A stretch of 64,000 nucleotides of DNA, taken from assembly GCF_024172085.1 (NCBI RefSeq), contig NZ_JAMZDZ010000001.1, positions 2,542,001 to 2,606,000 of the forward strand. The letters are read 5' to 3'. Below, in pieces: positions 24,777 to 33,496 of this stretch. A model generated the notes under the pieces. It saw nothing but the letters and a program-made list of their open reading frames with translations. It was not told the DNA's origin and did not search any database. The translations under genes were made by a program, and so were the position numbers. This DNA is from Hamadaea flava (GTDB lineage: Bacteria > Actinomycetota > Actinomycetes > Mycobacteriales > Micromonosporaceae). Position 1 is the first letter of the stretch, and every line of letters starts with the position of its first letter.

Positions 24777-25912
24777 AACCGGTCCTGCAGTGCGTTGACG
24801 AGTTGGCCGGCGGCCGGCGCGAACACGGCCCACTTCAGTGGATCGTCGGGCGGCGGGCCGACCACGGCGGCGGCGACGCTGCGGTATCGCGCCGACAGCG
24901 GGCCGAGCAGCGACAGGTCGGCCTTCGTCCCGGTGACGAGCAGCACGGCGTCGCCTGCGATGTGCAGGGTCAGCCGCGCCCGCAGCTCTCCCACCTCGCC
25001 GCCGCCGATGGTCAGCCGCACCGCTGCGAGCTGGTCGAGGCCGGTCTGGGTCTGGCCGATCGAGCGCTCTCCACCGGCGCCGGAGGCGAGCATCAGCCGC
25101 AGGCCGAGTCCACCTTCCACGGTGGCGACCACGACCGACGCCGCCACCTCCACCGCCTCCTCGAAGGCCGCGGAGTCCGGATAGGACGCGAGCCGGTCGT
25201 CCAGGACGAGCACCAGCCGGGCGACCGCCGCGTCGACATGCGTTCGCACCATGAGCGTGCCCGCCCGTGCCGAGGTACGCCAATGGATGTGCCGCAAGTC
25301 GTCGCCGGGAACATACTCGCGCAGGGCGTGGAAGGTGATGCTGCCCGCGTCGACCAGTTCTCGTTCGCCTTCGATCTCGGCGGCTGAACCGATGGCGCCC
25401 CGGGTGAGCGGATGCCAGGCGGGCCAGACCGTGAAGGTCTCGGCCGGACCGGCGGGGCGGGTCACGGACCAGAGCCCGAGCGGATCGTCGCGCCCGACGC
25501 TGACCGGTCCGATCTGGAACACGCCCCGGCGGCCGGTCGGCAGCGCGAAGCTCACCCGGGCTGGGATGCCGGGCTTGGCCAGCACCGCCGCCCGGCCGGA
25601 CGGCAGGTCGTCGCGGTCGCTGCCCTCCTCGCGCACCGGATCGATGAACGTGAGCAGCCGCCGGAACCGGCCGAGCACCACCACGTCGGCGGTGGCGAGG
25701 GCCGGTTCACCACGGCGCACGCGGCGCGGCTCGACGAGCCGGTCGACGACGACCCGGGGTGGCGACAGGCTCCACAGGGAGCTGAGGGCGAAGGCGGTCA
25801 GCCCCGCCGCCCCCAGCATCGCCATCTCCCGGTACGCCAGCAGCAGCCCGGCGGTGAGCAGGGCGGCGGAGCAGACGGCCGTCGTCAGCCCGCGCGCGGT
25901 CGGTCTGGTCAA
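24752..25912 (-). CDS. DUF58 domain protein
   Basis: 386 residues. Two N-terminal membrane helices (about 8-48), a beta-rich middle, and the DUF58 signature REYVPGDDLRHIHWRTSA at 198-215 followed by GTLMVR and a vWA-like part with VLVLDD. Family members work with MoxR AAA+ ATPases. The start is TTG at 25912, overlapping the stop of the upstream FN3 gene (TTGA), which explains a weak start codon: translation is probably coupled. The gene lies between FN3 and TgpA-like genes on the same strand. Confidence 0.88.
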   Translation of the reverse strand: MTRPTARGLTTAVCSAALLTAGLLLAYREMAMLGAAGLTAFALSSLWSLSPPRVVVDRLVEPRRVRRGEPALATADVVVLGRFRRLLTFIDPVREEGSDRDDLPSGRAAVLAKPGIPARVSFALPTGRRGVFQIGPVSVGRDDPLGLWSVTRPAGPAETFTVWPAWHPLTRGAIGSAAEIEGERELVDAGSITFHALREYVPGDDLRHIHWRTSARAGTLMVRTHVDAAVARLVLVLDDRLASYPDSAAFEEAVEVAASVVVATVEGGLGLRLMLASGAGGERSIGQTQTGLDQLAAVRLTIGGGEVGELRARLTLHIAGDAVLLVTGTKADLSLLGPLSARYRSVAAAVVGPPPDDPLKWAVFAPAAGQLVNALQDRLWNVSSSR

Positions 25913-28581
25913 CAGTCCGGCAGCGCTTCCACGTCGTCACCGTTGTCGAAGCGCAGCCACACCCACGAGATCCAGTTCCCGTCGGTGAGCTTGAGCCAGT
26001 GGTCGCCTTCCTTGTTGTTGTTGTACGGGCCGGCGTTCTGGTTCTCGCCGTGGACCTTGCAGACCACGGTGATGTGCGCTCCGTCGGCGACCCGGCGGAC
26101 GACCGATCCGTTGTCGTTGCGGTCGCCGTAGACGGGCAGCCCCTTCGAGCAGAAGGACGGGTCGGGGTTGCTCGCCGAGTCCGTGCAGGTCACGGTCGCT
26201 CCGTTGCCGCTCGGCGCGGCGTCGGTCTTCTGCGACGCGGTGTCGGTCGCGGACCCGGCGAAGGTCGTGATCTTCGCGGTGACCGTGTACTGCGTGTCGG
26301 CGGACAGCCCGGTGATCTTCGCCGGTGAGCCGCAGTCCGACACCGTCTTCCCGCCCGCGGTGAACGTGCAGGTCGCGGCGGCCCCGTCGCCGTCGGCGGT
26401 GAAGTTCACCGTGATCTCGGTTTCGGTGGCGCTGGTCGAGGAGATGGCGATCTTCGGCGCGGCCGGCTGGGTCACCTGGTCGAAGCCGGACGGGCCCTCG
26501 CCGTCGTCGTTGAACGCGACCACTTCGACCCAGTCCAGCTTGGCCGCGCTGGTGATCGTCACGGTACGCCCACCGCCGCCGGTCTCGCCGATCTTCTTGC
26601 CGTCCTCGTCACGGATCTCGTACCCCGTGATCGGCAGGCCGTGGCCGTCGGCCGCGTTCCACGTCACGACGTAGGTGTTCGCCGCGGTCTGGCGGCCCTT
26701 GACGTTGGTCGGCGCGGCCGGCGGGTAGTGCACGGTCAGCTCGTTGCTCTGCGGGCTGGCGTCGCTCGCCGCGCCCGCCGAGTTCCGGGCCACCACGGTG
26801 AAGGTGAAGCTGTCACCCGGGGTCAGGCCGGCGAACCGAGCGTCGGTGCCGGTCACGGTCTGCGGCGGGTTGGCCCCGGCCGCGCCGCCCTTGAGCGGGG
26901 TGATCACGTAGTCGGCCGCGCCTGGCACGCTGGGCCAGGAGACCAGCACGGCTCCGGTGTAGCAGTCGTCGGAGTCGGTCTCCAGCCTGGCGGTCGGGGC
27001 GTTGGGCGTACCCGGCGGCTGGGCCGCGGCCGGGGTCACCGGTTCGGACAGGGCGGGCGGGCCGTCGCCGACCTGGTTCGTCGCGTACACCTTGAAGCGG
27101 TAGGACGTGCCGTTGGTCAGGCCGGTGATGGTCGTCTGCAACGTCGAACCGTTGACCTGCACCCGGCCGCCGCCGCCTTCGTCCCAGGTCACGGTGTACG
27201 CCTCGACCGCTGCCGAGCCCGCCTTCGCCTTGCCCCAGGACAGCCGGACCCGGCCGTCCCCGGCCAGCGCCGTGACCGGCACCGGCGGACCCGGGCGCTG
27301 CGGCTCGACCTTCACCGTCGGCGACGGCTTCGGCGACGGCGGTCGCTTGGTCGGCTGGTTGCCCGGCTTGTCGGAGGGCTTGCCCGTCGGCGACTCCGCC
27401 GGCTGGGGCGAGAGCGTCGGCGCCGGCTGCGCGGTCGGTGTCGGCGAGGTCTCCGGGACGGGGTCGTACTTGTCCACCTTGGACGTCTTGCCGTCCTCGT
27501 CCACCATGACGGCCGTCGTCGTGTCCGGCGCGTTGATGAACAGGTGCTGCTCGCGTACCTCGATCTCGACCGTCGTCTGCGCCGAGCCGACCTGGATCGT
27601 CCCGGCGGGCTGACCGGCGGCGGTCACCACGCGGACGGTTCCGGTGGTCTGATCGGGAACGTAGACCTTGCCCGCGAAGCTGACGGCGGGCTGCTGCGTC
27701 GCCGCCTGCGCCTCGGCCGGAGTCAGCGACATGGTGGCGACCGGGGTGCCCTTGGCGACGTCGCCGATGGTGACGATCTTCTTCTCGGCGGGCAAGGTGA
27801 TCGCCGCCGCCGAGCCGACGGTGCGGGCGGGAACGACCGCGCTGGCCAGCGGGGCGGGCGAGGTGATCTTGCGGGTGGCGGTCTCGCCGACGACGGCGAT
27901 CTGGTCGCTGCCCCGGTCCACCACGAGCACACCCTGGTCGAGGACGGTCAACGCCTGCTCGTGCCCGGGGGTGGCCACCGCCTCGGTCCGCGCCACGACG
28001 ATCTGCCGGTCGCGGACGACCAGCGCGATCGCGGTGCCCTGGCTGGGTACGCCGAGCCACAGCCGGCCCGACTGGTCGAACGCGCCGCCGACCAGCGGGG
28101 CGGGCAGGCGCACCTGATCGCCGATCGACTGGAGGCTGCCGGCGTCGACCGGGCGGACGAGGCCGCGCGTGCGGTCGACGACGATCGCGGTCGCACCGTC
28201 GAGCATGACCGCCGTGTCCTCGACGGTGCCGACGTCGAGCGAGCCGGAGAAGCCCATCCGGGTCAGGTCGATGGAGGTGACCCGGCCGGTGAACAGATCG
28301 TGGAGGATCACGTAGCGATCGCTCTGGGTGACCCGGACCGGGTGGCCCTGCGCGTCGATCATCGGCTGACGCAGCGACACGTTCGCGGAGACGGCGTTGA
28401 CCTGCGACGCCTCGCCGACTTGCTTGCTCCACAGCCAGGACGCGCCGTCGGCGACCGCGGGCCGCTGGCCGGTCGCGCCGAGGGCGAAGACGGTCGCGCC
28501 GAGCGCCGCCACCAAGGCGAGCACGATTCCGGCCGGGTAAACCTTTCCGAGCCTTTTCAAGTGCCGCAGCCGCATCATCAT
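25909..28581 (-). CDS. Membrane-anchored fibronectin type III protein
   Basis: 890 residues. Short basic N-terminus (MMMRLRHLKRLGK), one membrane helix at about 15-36, a beta-propeller-like region to about 390 (repeated DRTRGLVRPV, DQTTGTVRVV strands), a Ser/Pro/Lys-rich linker about 410-460, three or four FN3 repeats (PVTALAGDGRVRLSW, APTNVKGRQTAANTYVVTW) and a C-terminal Cys-containing SH3-like end (VVCKVHGENQNAGPYNNN). The first ATG of an ATGATGATG cluster at 28581 has GGAGG 10 bp upstream. It heads a coupled cluster with DUF58 and TgpA-like genes. A MoxR ATPase normally found in this order is absent here. Likely a surface scaffold; no enzymatic motif is seen. Confidence 0.85.
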   Translation of the reverse strand: MMMRLRHLKRLGKVYPAGIVLALVAALGATVFALGATGQRPAVADGASWLWSKQVGEASQVNAVSANVSLRQPMIDAQGHPVRVTQSDRYVILHDLFTGRVTSIDLTRMGFSGSLDVGTVEDTAVMLDGATAIVVDRTRGLVRPVDAGSLQSIGDQVRLPAPLVGGAFDQSGRLWLGVPSQGTAIALVVRDRQIVVARTEAVATPGHEQALTVLDQGVLVVDRGSDQIAVVGETATRKITSPAPLASAVVPARTVGSAAAITLPAEKKIVTIGDVAKGTPVATMSLTPAEAQAATQQPAVSFAGKVYVPDQTTGTVRVVTAAGQPAGTIQVGSAQTTVEIEVREQHLFINAPDTTTAVMVDEDGKTSKVDKYDPVPETSPTPTAQPAPTLSPQPAESPTGKPSDKPGNQPTKRPPSPKPSPTVKVEPQRPGPPVPVTALAGDGRVRLSWGKAKAGSAAVEAYTVTWDEGGGGRVQVNGSTLQTTITGLTNGTSYRFKVYATNQVGDGPPALSEPVTPAAAQPPGTPNAPTARLETDSDDCYTGAVLVSWPSVPGAADYVITPLKGGAAGANPPQTVTGTDARFAGLTPGDSFTFTVVARNSAGAASDASPQSNELTVHYPPAAPTNVKGRQTAANTYVVTWNAADGHGLPITGYEIRDEDGKKIGETGGGGRTVTITSAAKLDWVEVVAFNDDGEGPSGFDQVTQPAAPKIAISSTSATETEITVNFTADGDGAAATCTFTAGGKTVSDCGSPAKITGLSADTQYTVTAKITTFAGSATDTASQKTDAAPSGNGATVTCTDSASNPDPSFCSKGLPVYGDRNDNGSVVRRVADGAHITVVCKVHGENQNAGPYNNNKEGDHWLKLTDGNWISWVWLRFDNGDDVEALPDC

Positions 28582-28678
28582 CGTCCCGGTGCCTCCACGG
28601 TCTGAGGTCATTCGAAAGATGTGGATCCGCCGCACCCACCACAAGCGACGACAGCGTATCGCGCGGTTGTTTCGCGCG

Positions 28679-29278
28679 CTATACGCACCAGGCGGCCAAC
28701 CGCAACAAGGCACGGCAGGTCGCGGGTTTGGCTCGCTCCAGCAATTCCGCGTCGAGCTGGGCGAACGCCTTGTCCGGCGGGATGACGAAGCGGTCGTGTG
28801 TGGACTGCCCAGGACGACCGGCCACTGTTCGCTTCGTGGCCGGCGCCGCAGTGTTCACCCGCGCAAGCGCCCTTTCCTCACCAAGGCCGTCCTCATCGGT
28901 CACCACGATAATGCGGTCTGCTGTGGACAGAAGTATCCGCGTCGTCCGGCTGGCATGCACGCCCAAGTCCAGCAGGAGGACGCTGTGCCGATCCCGCAGT
29001 TCCACGACCGCGTCCAGCGTGACCTGGTCGGTCCACATCGTGTCCGCCGCCACGTGGACGCCCGCGATCGGCGGGGCCGAGAGCAGGCCCGCGTATGCGA
29101 TCCGGCCGGGCCACAACGCCGCCAAGGTCGCACCGATCCCGGCGGCGATCGAGGTCGCCCCGACACCGCCGGCCCCGGAGCAGACCGCCACGACCCGGCC
29201 GCCCACCGGAAGACGCCGCAACGCGGCAGCCGCCGCCCGTTCCTCGGCGACCTCGTCGGGATCGGTGAACCACTTCAC
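28679..29278 (-). CDS. MinD/ParA-like protein with degenerate P-loop
   Basis: 199 residues with the beginning of a SIMIBI-class fold. VVAVCSGAGGVGATS at 29-43 aligns with the deviant Walker A of MinD/ParA (SGKGGVGKTT), but both lysines are replaced by Ala (positions 36 and 41). LLLDLGVHAS fits Walker B, without the usual second acidic residue. At about 200 residues it is shorter than MinD, and its end is unlike ParA. It probably does not hydrolyse ATP. The GTG start lies 13 bp after the stop of the EccD-like gene with GAGG upstream. EspI/MinD-like proteins are common in ESX loci, so a regulatory or structural role there is inferred. Confidence 0.8.
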   Translation of the reverse strand: MKWFTDPDEVAEERAAAAALRRLPVGGRVVAVCSGAGGVGATSIAAGIGATLAALWPGRIAYAGLLSAPPIAGVHVAADTMWTDQVTLDAVVELRDRHSVLLLDLGVHASRTTRILLSTADRIIVVTDEDGLGEERALARVNTAAPATKRTVAGRPGQSTHDRFVIPPDKAFAQLDAELLERAKPATCRALLRLAAWCV

Positions 29279-29291
29279 CGTCGGTCCGGCC

Positions 29292-30314
29292 TCACTGTCT
29301 CGCCAGCGGATCGGCCAGCTCGGCGAGCCCGGTCGCGGCGACCAGGACGACCACGGTCGCCGCCGCCACGAGGAGTTCGCCCACCCGCAGCAGGCGGCCG
29401 CGACCGGTGCTGCGTACGCGACGGGAGCCGAACGCGATCGTCAGCACCAGCACCGCGCCCAGGGCGGCAGGCAACGCCCAGTCCCAGCCCAGCAGCAGTA
29501 CGCGTACCGCACCGGCCAGCACGACCGCGGCCGTCGCCAGCCGTAGCGGCAGCACTTGACCGGTCCGCTCGAACAACCGAGACCGCAGCCACAGCAGCAG
29601 CGCCAGCCCCAAGGCGAGCGCGACGTCCCGGTGGTCGCCGGTGCCGATCAGCACGACGCCGCAGACCCCGGCACCGGCTGCCAGCCCGGTGATTCCGCCG
29701 ATCAGATGTTCCTCGGCCACGCGCAGGGATCGGTCGACCTGCTCGGGCGGGACCGCCTGCCCGGCCGCGCGCAGCCGGAAGGACGCCTCCGCCATGCCGC
29801 CCGCACCAAGGGCGAACCGGGGCAGCAGGCCGACGCCGAGGACGACGAGCACCGGCACGACCCGCAACGGTTGCCGGACGTCGGAGCCGAGCGCGGCCCA
29901 GGCGGCCACCGCCGCGGCCACCATCGCGCCGACGAGCAGCGCGGTGGCCAGCGGGCGGCCGAAGCCGAGCAGGCGGCCGGCGATCGTCACGATCCCGGCG
30001 GCGCACACCGTGGCGGCGGCTGCGGCGACGACGGGCACCCGGTCGAGCAGCACGGTGCTGAGCCACCCGGCCAGCGCGGCCCAGACACCGGCCACCGCGA
30101 GCAACGCGGTCACCGGCCCACTCCCGGTACGCCGGCGGCCCCACCAGGCGAGCGACAACGCGACGAGGACGGCCAGGCCGGCGGTCGCGATCGTCGTCCA
30201 CTCGGCGACCCGGGCCGCGGGGAGCAGGATCGCTCCACCCAGGACGGTCGCGGCGGACCAGAGCGCGAAGGCCGGTTGCAGTGTCCCACCGAGCCGGTCC
30301 TCCGTCACCGCCAC
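29292..30314 (-). CDS. Second EccD-like integral membrane protein, lacking the ubiquitin-like domain
   Basis: 340 residues with eleven hydrophobic helices and almost no soluble part. The segment LRSRLFERTGQVLPLRLATA matches the EccD loop motif, and LPRFALGAGGM precedes it as in EccD. Unlike the full EccD at 1235, there is no YukD-like N-terminal domain. I chose the GTG at 30314; an in-frame ATG about 140 bp upstream would only add a low-complexity Arg/Ala tail. It is divergent from the beta-propeller gene. It could be an accessory subunit or a partner for a second complex, or EccE-like in role; no EccE was recognised in the window. Confidence 0.72.
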   Translation of the reverse strand: MAVTEDRLGGTLQPAFALWSAATVLGGAILLPAARVAEWTTIATAGLAVLVALSLAWWGRRRTGSGPVTALLAVAGVWAALAGWLSTVLLDRVPVVAAAAATVCAAGIVTIAGRLLGFGRPLATALLVGAMVAAAVAAWAALGSDVRQPLRVVPVLVVLGVGLLPRFALGAGGMAEASFRLRAAGQAVPPEQVDRSLRVAEEHLIGGITGLAAGAGVCGVVLIGTGDHRDVALALGLALLLWLRSRLFERTGQVLPLRLATAAVVLAGAVRVLLLGWDWALPAALGAVLVLTIAFGSRRVRSTGRGRLLRVGELLVAAATVVVLVAATGLAELADPLARQ

Positions 30315-30528
30315 ATGATCCGGCCTCGCCCGGCGGCGGCGCAACCCCGTCCCTCCCCCACGCCGCGCACCCGCGGCTCGTATGGCTCCGGCGGTTCGTG
30401 CGACTCGGGCGGCTCGGGTCGCGATTCCGGCTGGATCACGGTTCCAGGTCGTATCTTGCGCCATGATTCGACCGAGAACCCTGATCCGGCACCCAACGCG
30501 GGCAGCGAGTGAAGAGGGCGGGTGGCGC

Positions 30529-31908
30529 GTGCAACCGGACGGCGACGAGAAGCGTCGGCAAGATGTGACCGTGATCGACCTGGGCGTCATCGAAGACCAC
30601 GAACCGGGGCCGCCGCCCGTTCCGCCCTGGCTGCGCGCTTGGGGCGTACGCCGGCCGCTGGTGGCGCTCGCCGCTGCCGGGCTCTGCCTCGCTCTGCTCG
30701 GCGCGGCCGCACCCGCCCGGCCCGGTCCGCCGGTCATCACCATCGGCGGGTTCTCCGGGCAGGACGGCTACCAGGTCATCGGCGACACGCTGCTGTCCCT
30801 TCACTGGGGGCCGTCGTCCGGGATGACGGCGTACGACTTGCCCACCGGTGAACGCCGCTGGAGCCAGCCGTTGGGCGACCCACTCGACGGGATCGAGGAT
30901 CTAGGCGAGGTGGTGCTGGTGAGCACCGCCCCGGAATTGCGCGATCCGCAGACTCCGACGCAGGCGCAGCTGGACGCCAACCTGGCGGCGAGCGTGGTCA
31001 CGGCCTACGACGTGACCACCGGCGAGATCCGCTGGACCCGCAGCGGCAGTCTCTACGGCTCGGTCGACCGGAAGATCGCGCTCCTCCGCGCACCCGGCCC
31101 GCAGAAGCGCATCGAGGCGATAGAACCGTCGCGCGGCACCACGCGATGGTCGCGTCCAGTGCAGCCGGACGGGAGCTGGCAGCTCGGCTGGCGAGTCCGG
31201 AACGGCTACCTCAGCTCGCACGTCGACAGCCTCGTCGAGCTGGCCAAGGACGGCACGGTGACGCTGCTGGACCTCGTCACCGGTGCCGTGACTCAGACGG
31301 CCCACGTGCCGCCGGGCGGCGCGCTCACCGTGGCCTGGAACGGCGTCCTCGGCGTTCGCTACGGGCCGGCGGAGCCGACGGGCGACCCGGCGGTCGACCG
31401 GCACATCACCTTCTACGATGTCGACGCCGACTTCGCTCACCTGTGGACGGCGGCGGTGCCCCAGGGCGATCTGACGCCGTGCAGCCCGGACGAGGTGTGC
31501 TCGTGGGGAACGGATCCCCAGCCGCGCCGGTTCGATCTGCGGACGGGCGAGGATCGAACGGTACGGGGCGATCAGCGGAACACGCTGTTCGGCCGGTTGC
31601 AGGACGGCCAGGTCGGGGTGTGGCGGGTGGTCAACGCCGAGGAGACCCACCCGCTGGTCTACAGCGGGCCGGCGGCTCATCGGCCCGGCTGGGTGGGCGA
31701 GCTCGACGTGACCGCTACTACACCACGGGTCCGGCTGCTGATCGGGCTGTCCCCCATCGACCAGTGCCTGATCACGGTTCGGTGGCTGCTGTGCCTCAGT
31801 AACTCGACCAACCCGACCGGCACCTCGGTGGTCTACGCGGTCCGCCGCGCCGATCTGGACGCCGAGCCTCGGCTGCGGCCGACCAGTGGCGCAGACTTGG
31901 GGCTATGA
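30529..31908 (+). CDS. Membrane-anchored PQQ-type beta-propeller protein
   Basis: About 459 residues: an acidic cytosolic segment (VTVIDLGVIEDHEPG), a membrane helix at about 43-61, then repeated blades typical of PQQ/BamB-like propellers (MTAYDLPTGERRW, VVTAYDVTTGEIRW, LVTGAVTQTAHV). Cysteines near LTPCSPDEVCSW may form a disulfide. The start is taken at GTG 30529 after a GAAGAGGGCGGG stretch. GTG 30565 (VTVIDLG) is an alternative supported by the conserved family start. The stop overlaps the MarR gene (ATGA), so the MarR product may be coexpressed. Function unknown; probably extracytoplasmic assembly or ligand binding near the ESX genes. Confidence 0.75.
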   Translation: MQPDGDEKRRQDVTVIDLGVIEDHEPGPPPVPPWLRAWGVRRPLVALAAAGLCLALLGAAAPARPGPPVITIGGFSGQDGYQVIGDTLLSLHWGPSSGMTAYDLPTGERRWSQPLGDPLDGIEDLGEVVLVSTAPELRDPQTPTQAQLDANLAASVVTAYDVTTGEIRWTRSGSLYGSVDRKIALLRAPGPQKRIEAIEPSRGTTRWSRPVQPDGSWQLGWRVRNGYLSSHVDSLVELAKDGTVTLLDLVTGAVTQTAHVPPGGALTVAWNGVLGVRYGPAEPTGDPAVDRHITFYDVDADFAHLWTAAVPQGDLTPCSPDEVCSWGTDPQPRRFDLRTGEDRTVRGDQRNTLFGRLQDGQVGVWRVVNAEETHPLVYSGPAAHRPGWVGELDVTATTPRVRLLIGLSPIDQCLITVRWLLCLSNSTNPTGTSVVYAVRRADLDAEPRLRPTSGADLGL

Positions 31909-32372
31909 CCGATCTGGATAGCCGCTGGCGGCCGGTGCGACTACTGCTGGAGGCGGTCGATCAGCAGATCGCGTCGATCTACGCCGACGCCGGGGTCGAC
32001 GGGATGCGTACGCGGTTCGTCGGGCCGCTGATCCAGCTCGGCCGGCGTGGCGCGATGACGGTACGCGAACTCGCCGATTCGGTGGAGGTGACCCATTCGG
32101 CGATGAGCCAGACGGTGGCCGCGATGCGGTCCGCCGGGTTCGTCGCCGACGCGGCCAACTCCGACGGGCGTACCCGCCGGGTCCAGCTCAGCGAGCGGGG
32201 CCGGGCGGCGATCCCGTTGCTGGAGGCGGAGTGGCGGGCGACCGAGGACTCGCTCGCCGAGCTGGAGGCGGAGGTTCCCTATCCGCTCACTCAGGTGGTG
32301 GCCGACCTCGCCGCCGCGCTGGCGAAGCGGTCGTTCCGCGAGCGCCTGGACGCTCACCTGAACGCTCGATAA
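31905..32372 (+). CDS. MarR-family transcriptional regulator (first of two)
   Basis: 155 residues with a winged helix: VRELADSVEVTHSAMSQ forms the helix-turn-helix and SDGRTRRVQLSERGR the wing. The start overlaps the preceding stop (ATGA). The MarR pair flank a 60-bp operator-like region, which suggests that one or both control that promoter. Ligand not predictable. Confidence 0.85.
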   Translation: MTDLDSRWRPVRLLLEAVDQQIASIYADAGVDGMRTRFVGPLIQLGRRGAMTVRELADSVEVTHSAMSQTVAAMRSAGFVADAANSDGRTRRVQLSERGRAAIPLLEAEWRATEDSLAELEAEVPYPLTQVVADLAAALAKRSFRERLDAHLNAR

Positions 32373-32373
32373 T

Positions 32374-32431
32374 ATAGTGAGCATGACACACTATGAGCCA
32401 GCTTCACTATGGGTCAGCTTCACTATGAAGC
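32374..32431 (+). promoter_or_regulatory. Operator-like inverted repeat plus three 16-bp iterons between the MarR genes
   Basis: ATAGTG (32374-32379) and CACTAT (32389-32394) form an inverted repeat around a 9-bp centre. CACTATGAGCCAGCTT then recurs as CACTATGGGTCAGCTT, and a third unit starts at 32421, so CACTATG repeats with a 16-bp period. TATAGT overlaps the first half and resembles a -10 box. This looks like a site for cooperative MarR binding on the promoter of the second MarR gene. Confidence 0.6.
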
Positions 32432-32435
32432 GACC

Positions 32436-32888
32436 ATGAATCGGCGTCACGAGGCGCTGAACCAGCTGATCGAGTTCTCGGTGCTGATGAACGAGGACAT
32501 GACGACCAGCCTCGGCCGCGCCGGCCTGACCCCGTCGCGGACGCATGTGCTCTGGGAACTGGCCGCGGCCGGCCCGATGAGCCAGCGGCAGCTCGCCGAG
32601 CGGCTCAAGGTGAGCGCACGCACCGTCACCGGGCTGATCGACGGGCTGGTCGCGACCGGTTTCGTGACCCGTGAGCCGCATCCGTCGGACCGGCGGGCGT
32701 TCCTGGTGACCTTCACCGAGCAGGGCCGGCGCACGGCGACCGCGCTGGAGAAGGGGCAGGCGGATTTCGCCGAGCTGCTCTTCGGCGACATGGACGGCAA
32801 GCGCTTCGACCAGTTCACGGCGGGTCTGGCCGAGGTGCTCGAGCGCTTCAAGCACGGGCTCGCCACACAGACCTGGGAGGCGTCGTGA
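32436..32888 (+). CDS. MarR-family transcriptional regulator (second)
   Basis: 150 residues, winged helix with SQRQLAERLKVSARTVTG and the wing DRRAFLVTFTEQGR. I start at the ATG at 32436 because the open frame upstream (32409) runs through the iterons. GAAGCG before it is a weak ribosome site. It is coupled by a GTGA overlap to the membrane protein gene downstream, which may be its target. Confidence 0.85.
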   Translation: MNRRHEALNQLIEFSVLMNEDMTTSLGRAGLTPSRTHVLWELAAAGPMSQRQLAERLKVSARTVTGLIDGLVATGFVTREPHPSDRRAFLVTFTEQGRRTATALEKGQADFAELLFGDMDGKRFDQFTAGLAEVLERFKHGLATQTWEAS

Positions 32889-33496
32889 TCCGGCTGATGG
32901 CGTACGAGTGGAGAATGTGGCTGGCCCTGGGCCGCTGGATCGCCCGGCGCCCGCCGCGGGGCGGGCGGCCGTTCCGCTACGCGGCGCCGGTGGTGCCGAT
33001 CATCTGGACCTTCATCGTGCTGTCCGCGGTCGAGATCCCCATCGCGGACCTGCTGTTGCCCTGGCGCGGCGTGCGCATCGCGATGCTCGTCCTGGGCGCG
33101 TGGGGCGTGACCTGGATGATCGGCCTGCTCGCGAGCATGTACGTCAATACGCACACGATCGGCGAGGACGATATCAACGTCCGATATGGACTGTCGATCG
33201 ACTTTCCCGTGCCATGGGAGGCGATCGCGGAGATCCGGGCGAACCAGCGCCCACTCCAGACCTCCAAGACAGTCCACTTCGATCAGACGAAGACCGGCAC
33301 CGCGCTGAGCGTGGCCGTGGGCAGCCAGACCGCCGTCGACCTCGTTCTCGTCTCACCCCAAGTGGTACGCCTGCCGTCGGGCGACAGCGAACCGGTCACG
33401 GAGATCAGGATCAACGCGGACGACCCGGCCGCCTTCGTCGCCGAGGCGCGCGCGCACCTCACCCGCCGTCGTGCGGAGTCCGCCTCGGCGCACTGA
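32885..33496 (+). CDS. Two-TM protein with PH-like C-terminal domain
   Basis: 203 residues. Helices at about 37-55 and 65-90 (IIWTFIVLSAVEIPIA, IAMLVLGAWGVTWMIGLLASM). The rest is a beta-rich domain with IDFPVPWEAIAEIRA, reminiscent of bacterial PH domains. It overlaps the second MarR gene by 4 bp (GTGA). The GTG start has no independent ribosome site, consistent with coupling. Exact function unknown. Confidence 0.7.
   Translation: MIRLMAYEWRMWLALGRWIARRPPRGGRPFRYAAPVVPIIWTFIVLSAVEIPIADLLLPWRGVRIAMLVLGAWGVTWMIGLLASMYVNTHTIGEDDINVRYGLSIDFPVPWEAIAEIRANQRPLQTSKTVHFDQTKTGTALSVAVGSQTAVDLVLVSPQVVRLPSGDSEPVTEIRINADDPAAFVAEARAHLTRRRAESASAH

Noticed and set aside
29292-30743. Longer version of the EccD-like protein starting far upstream at 30743
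   Set aside because: The extra N-terminus is Arg/Ala low-complexity and overlaps the start of the divergent beta-propeller gene.
32409-32435. Upstream ATG at 32409 as start of the second MarR gene
   Set aside because: It lies inside the iterons and adds nine residues without family similarity; ATG 32436 fits better.
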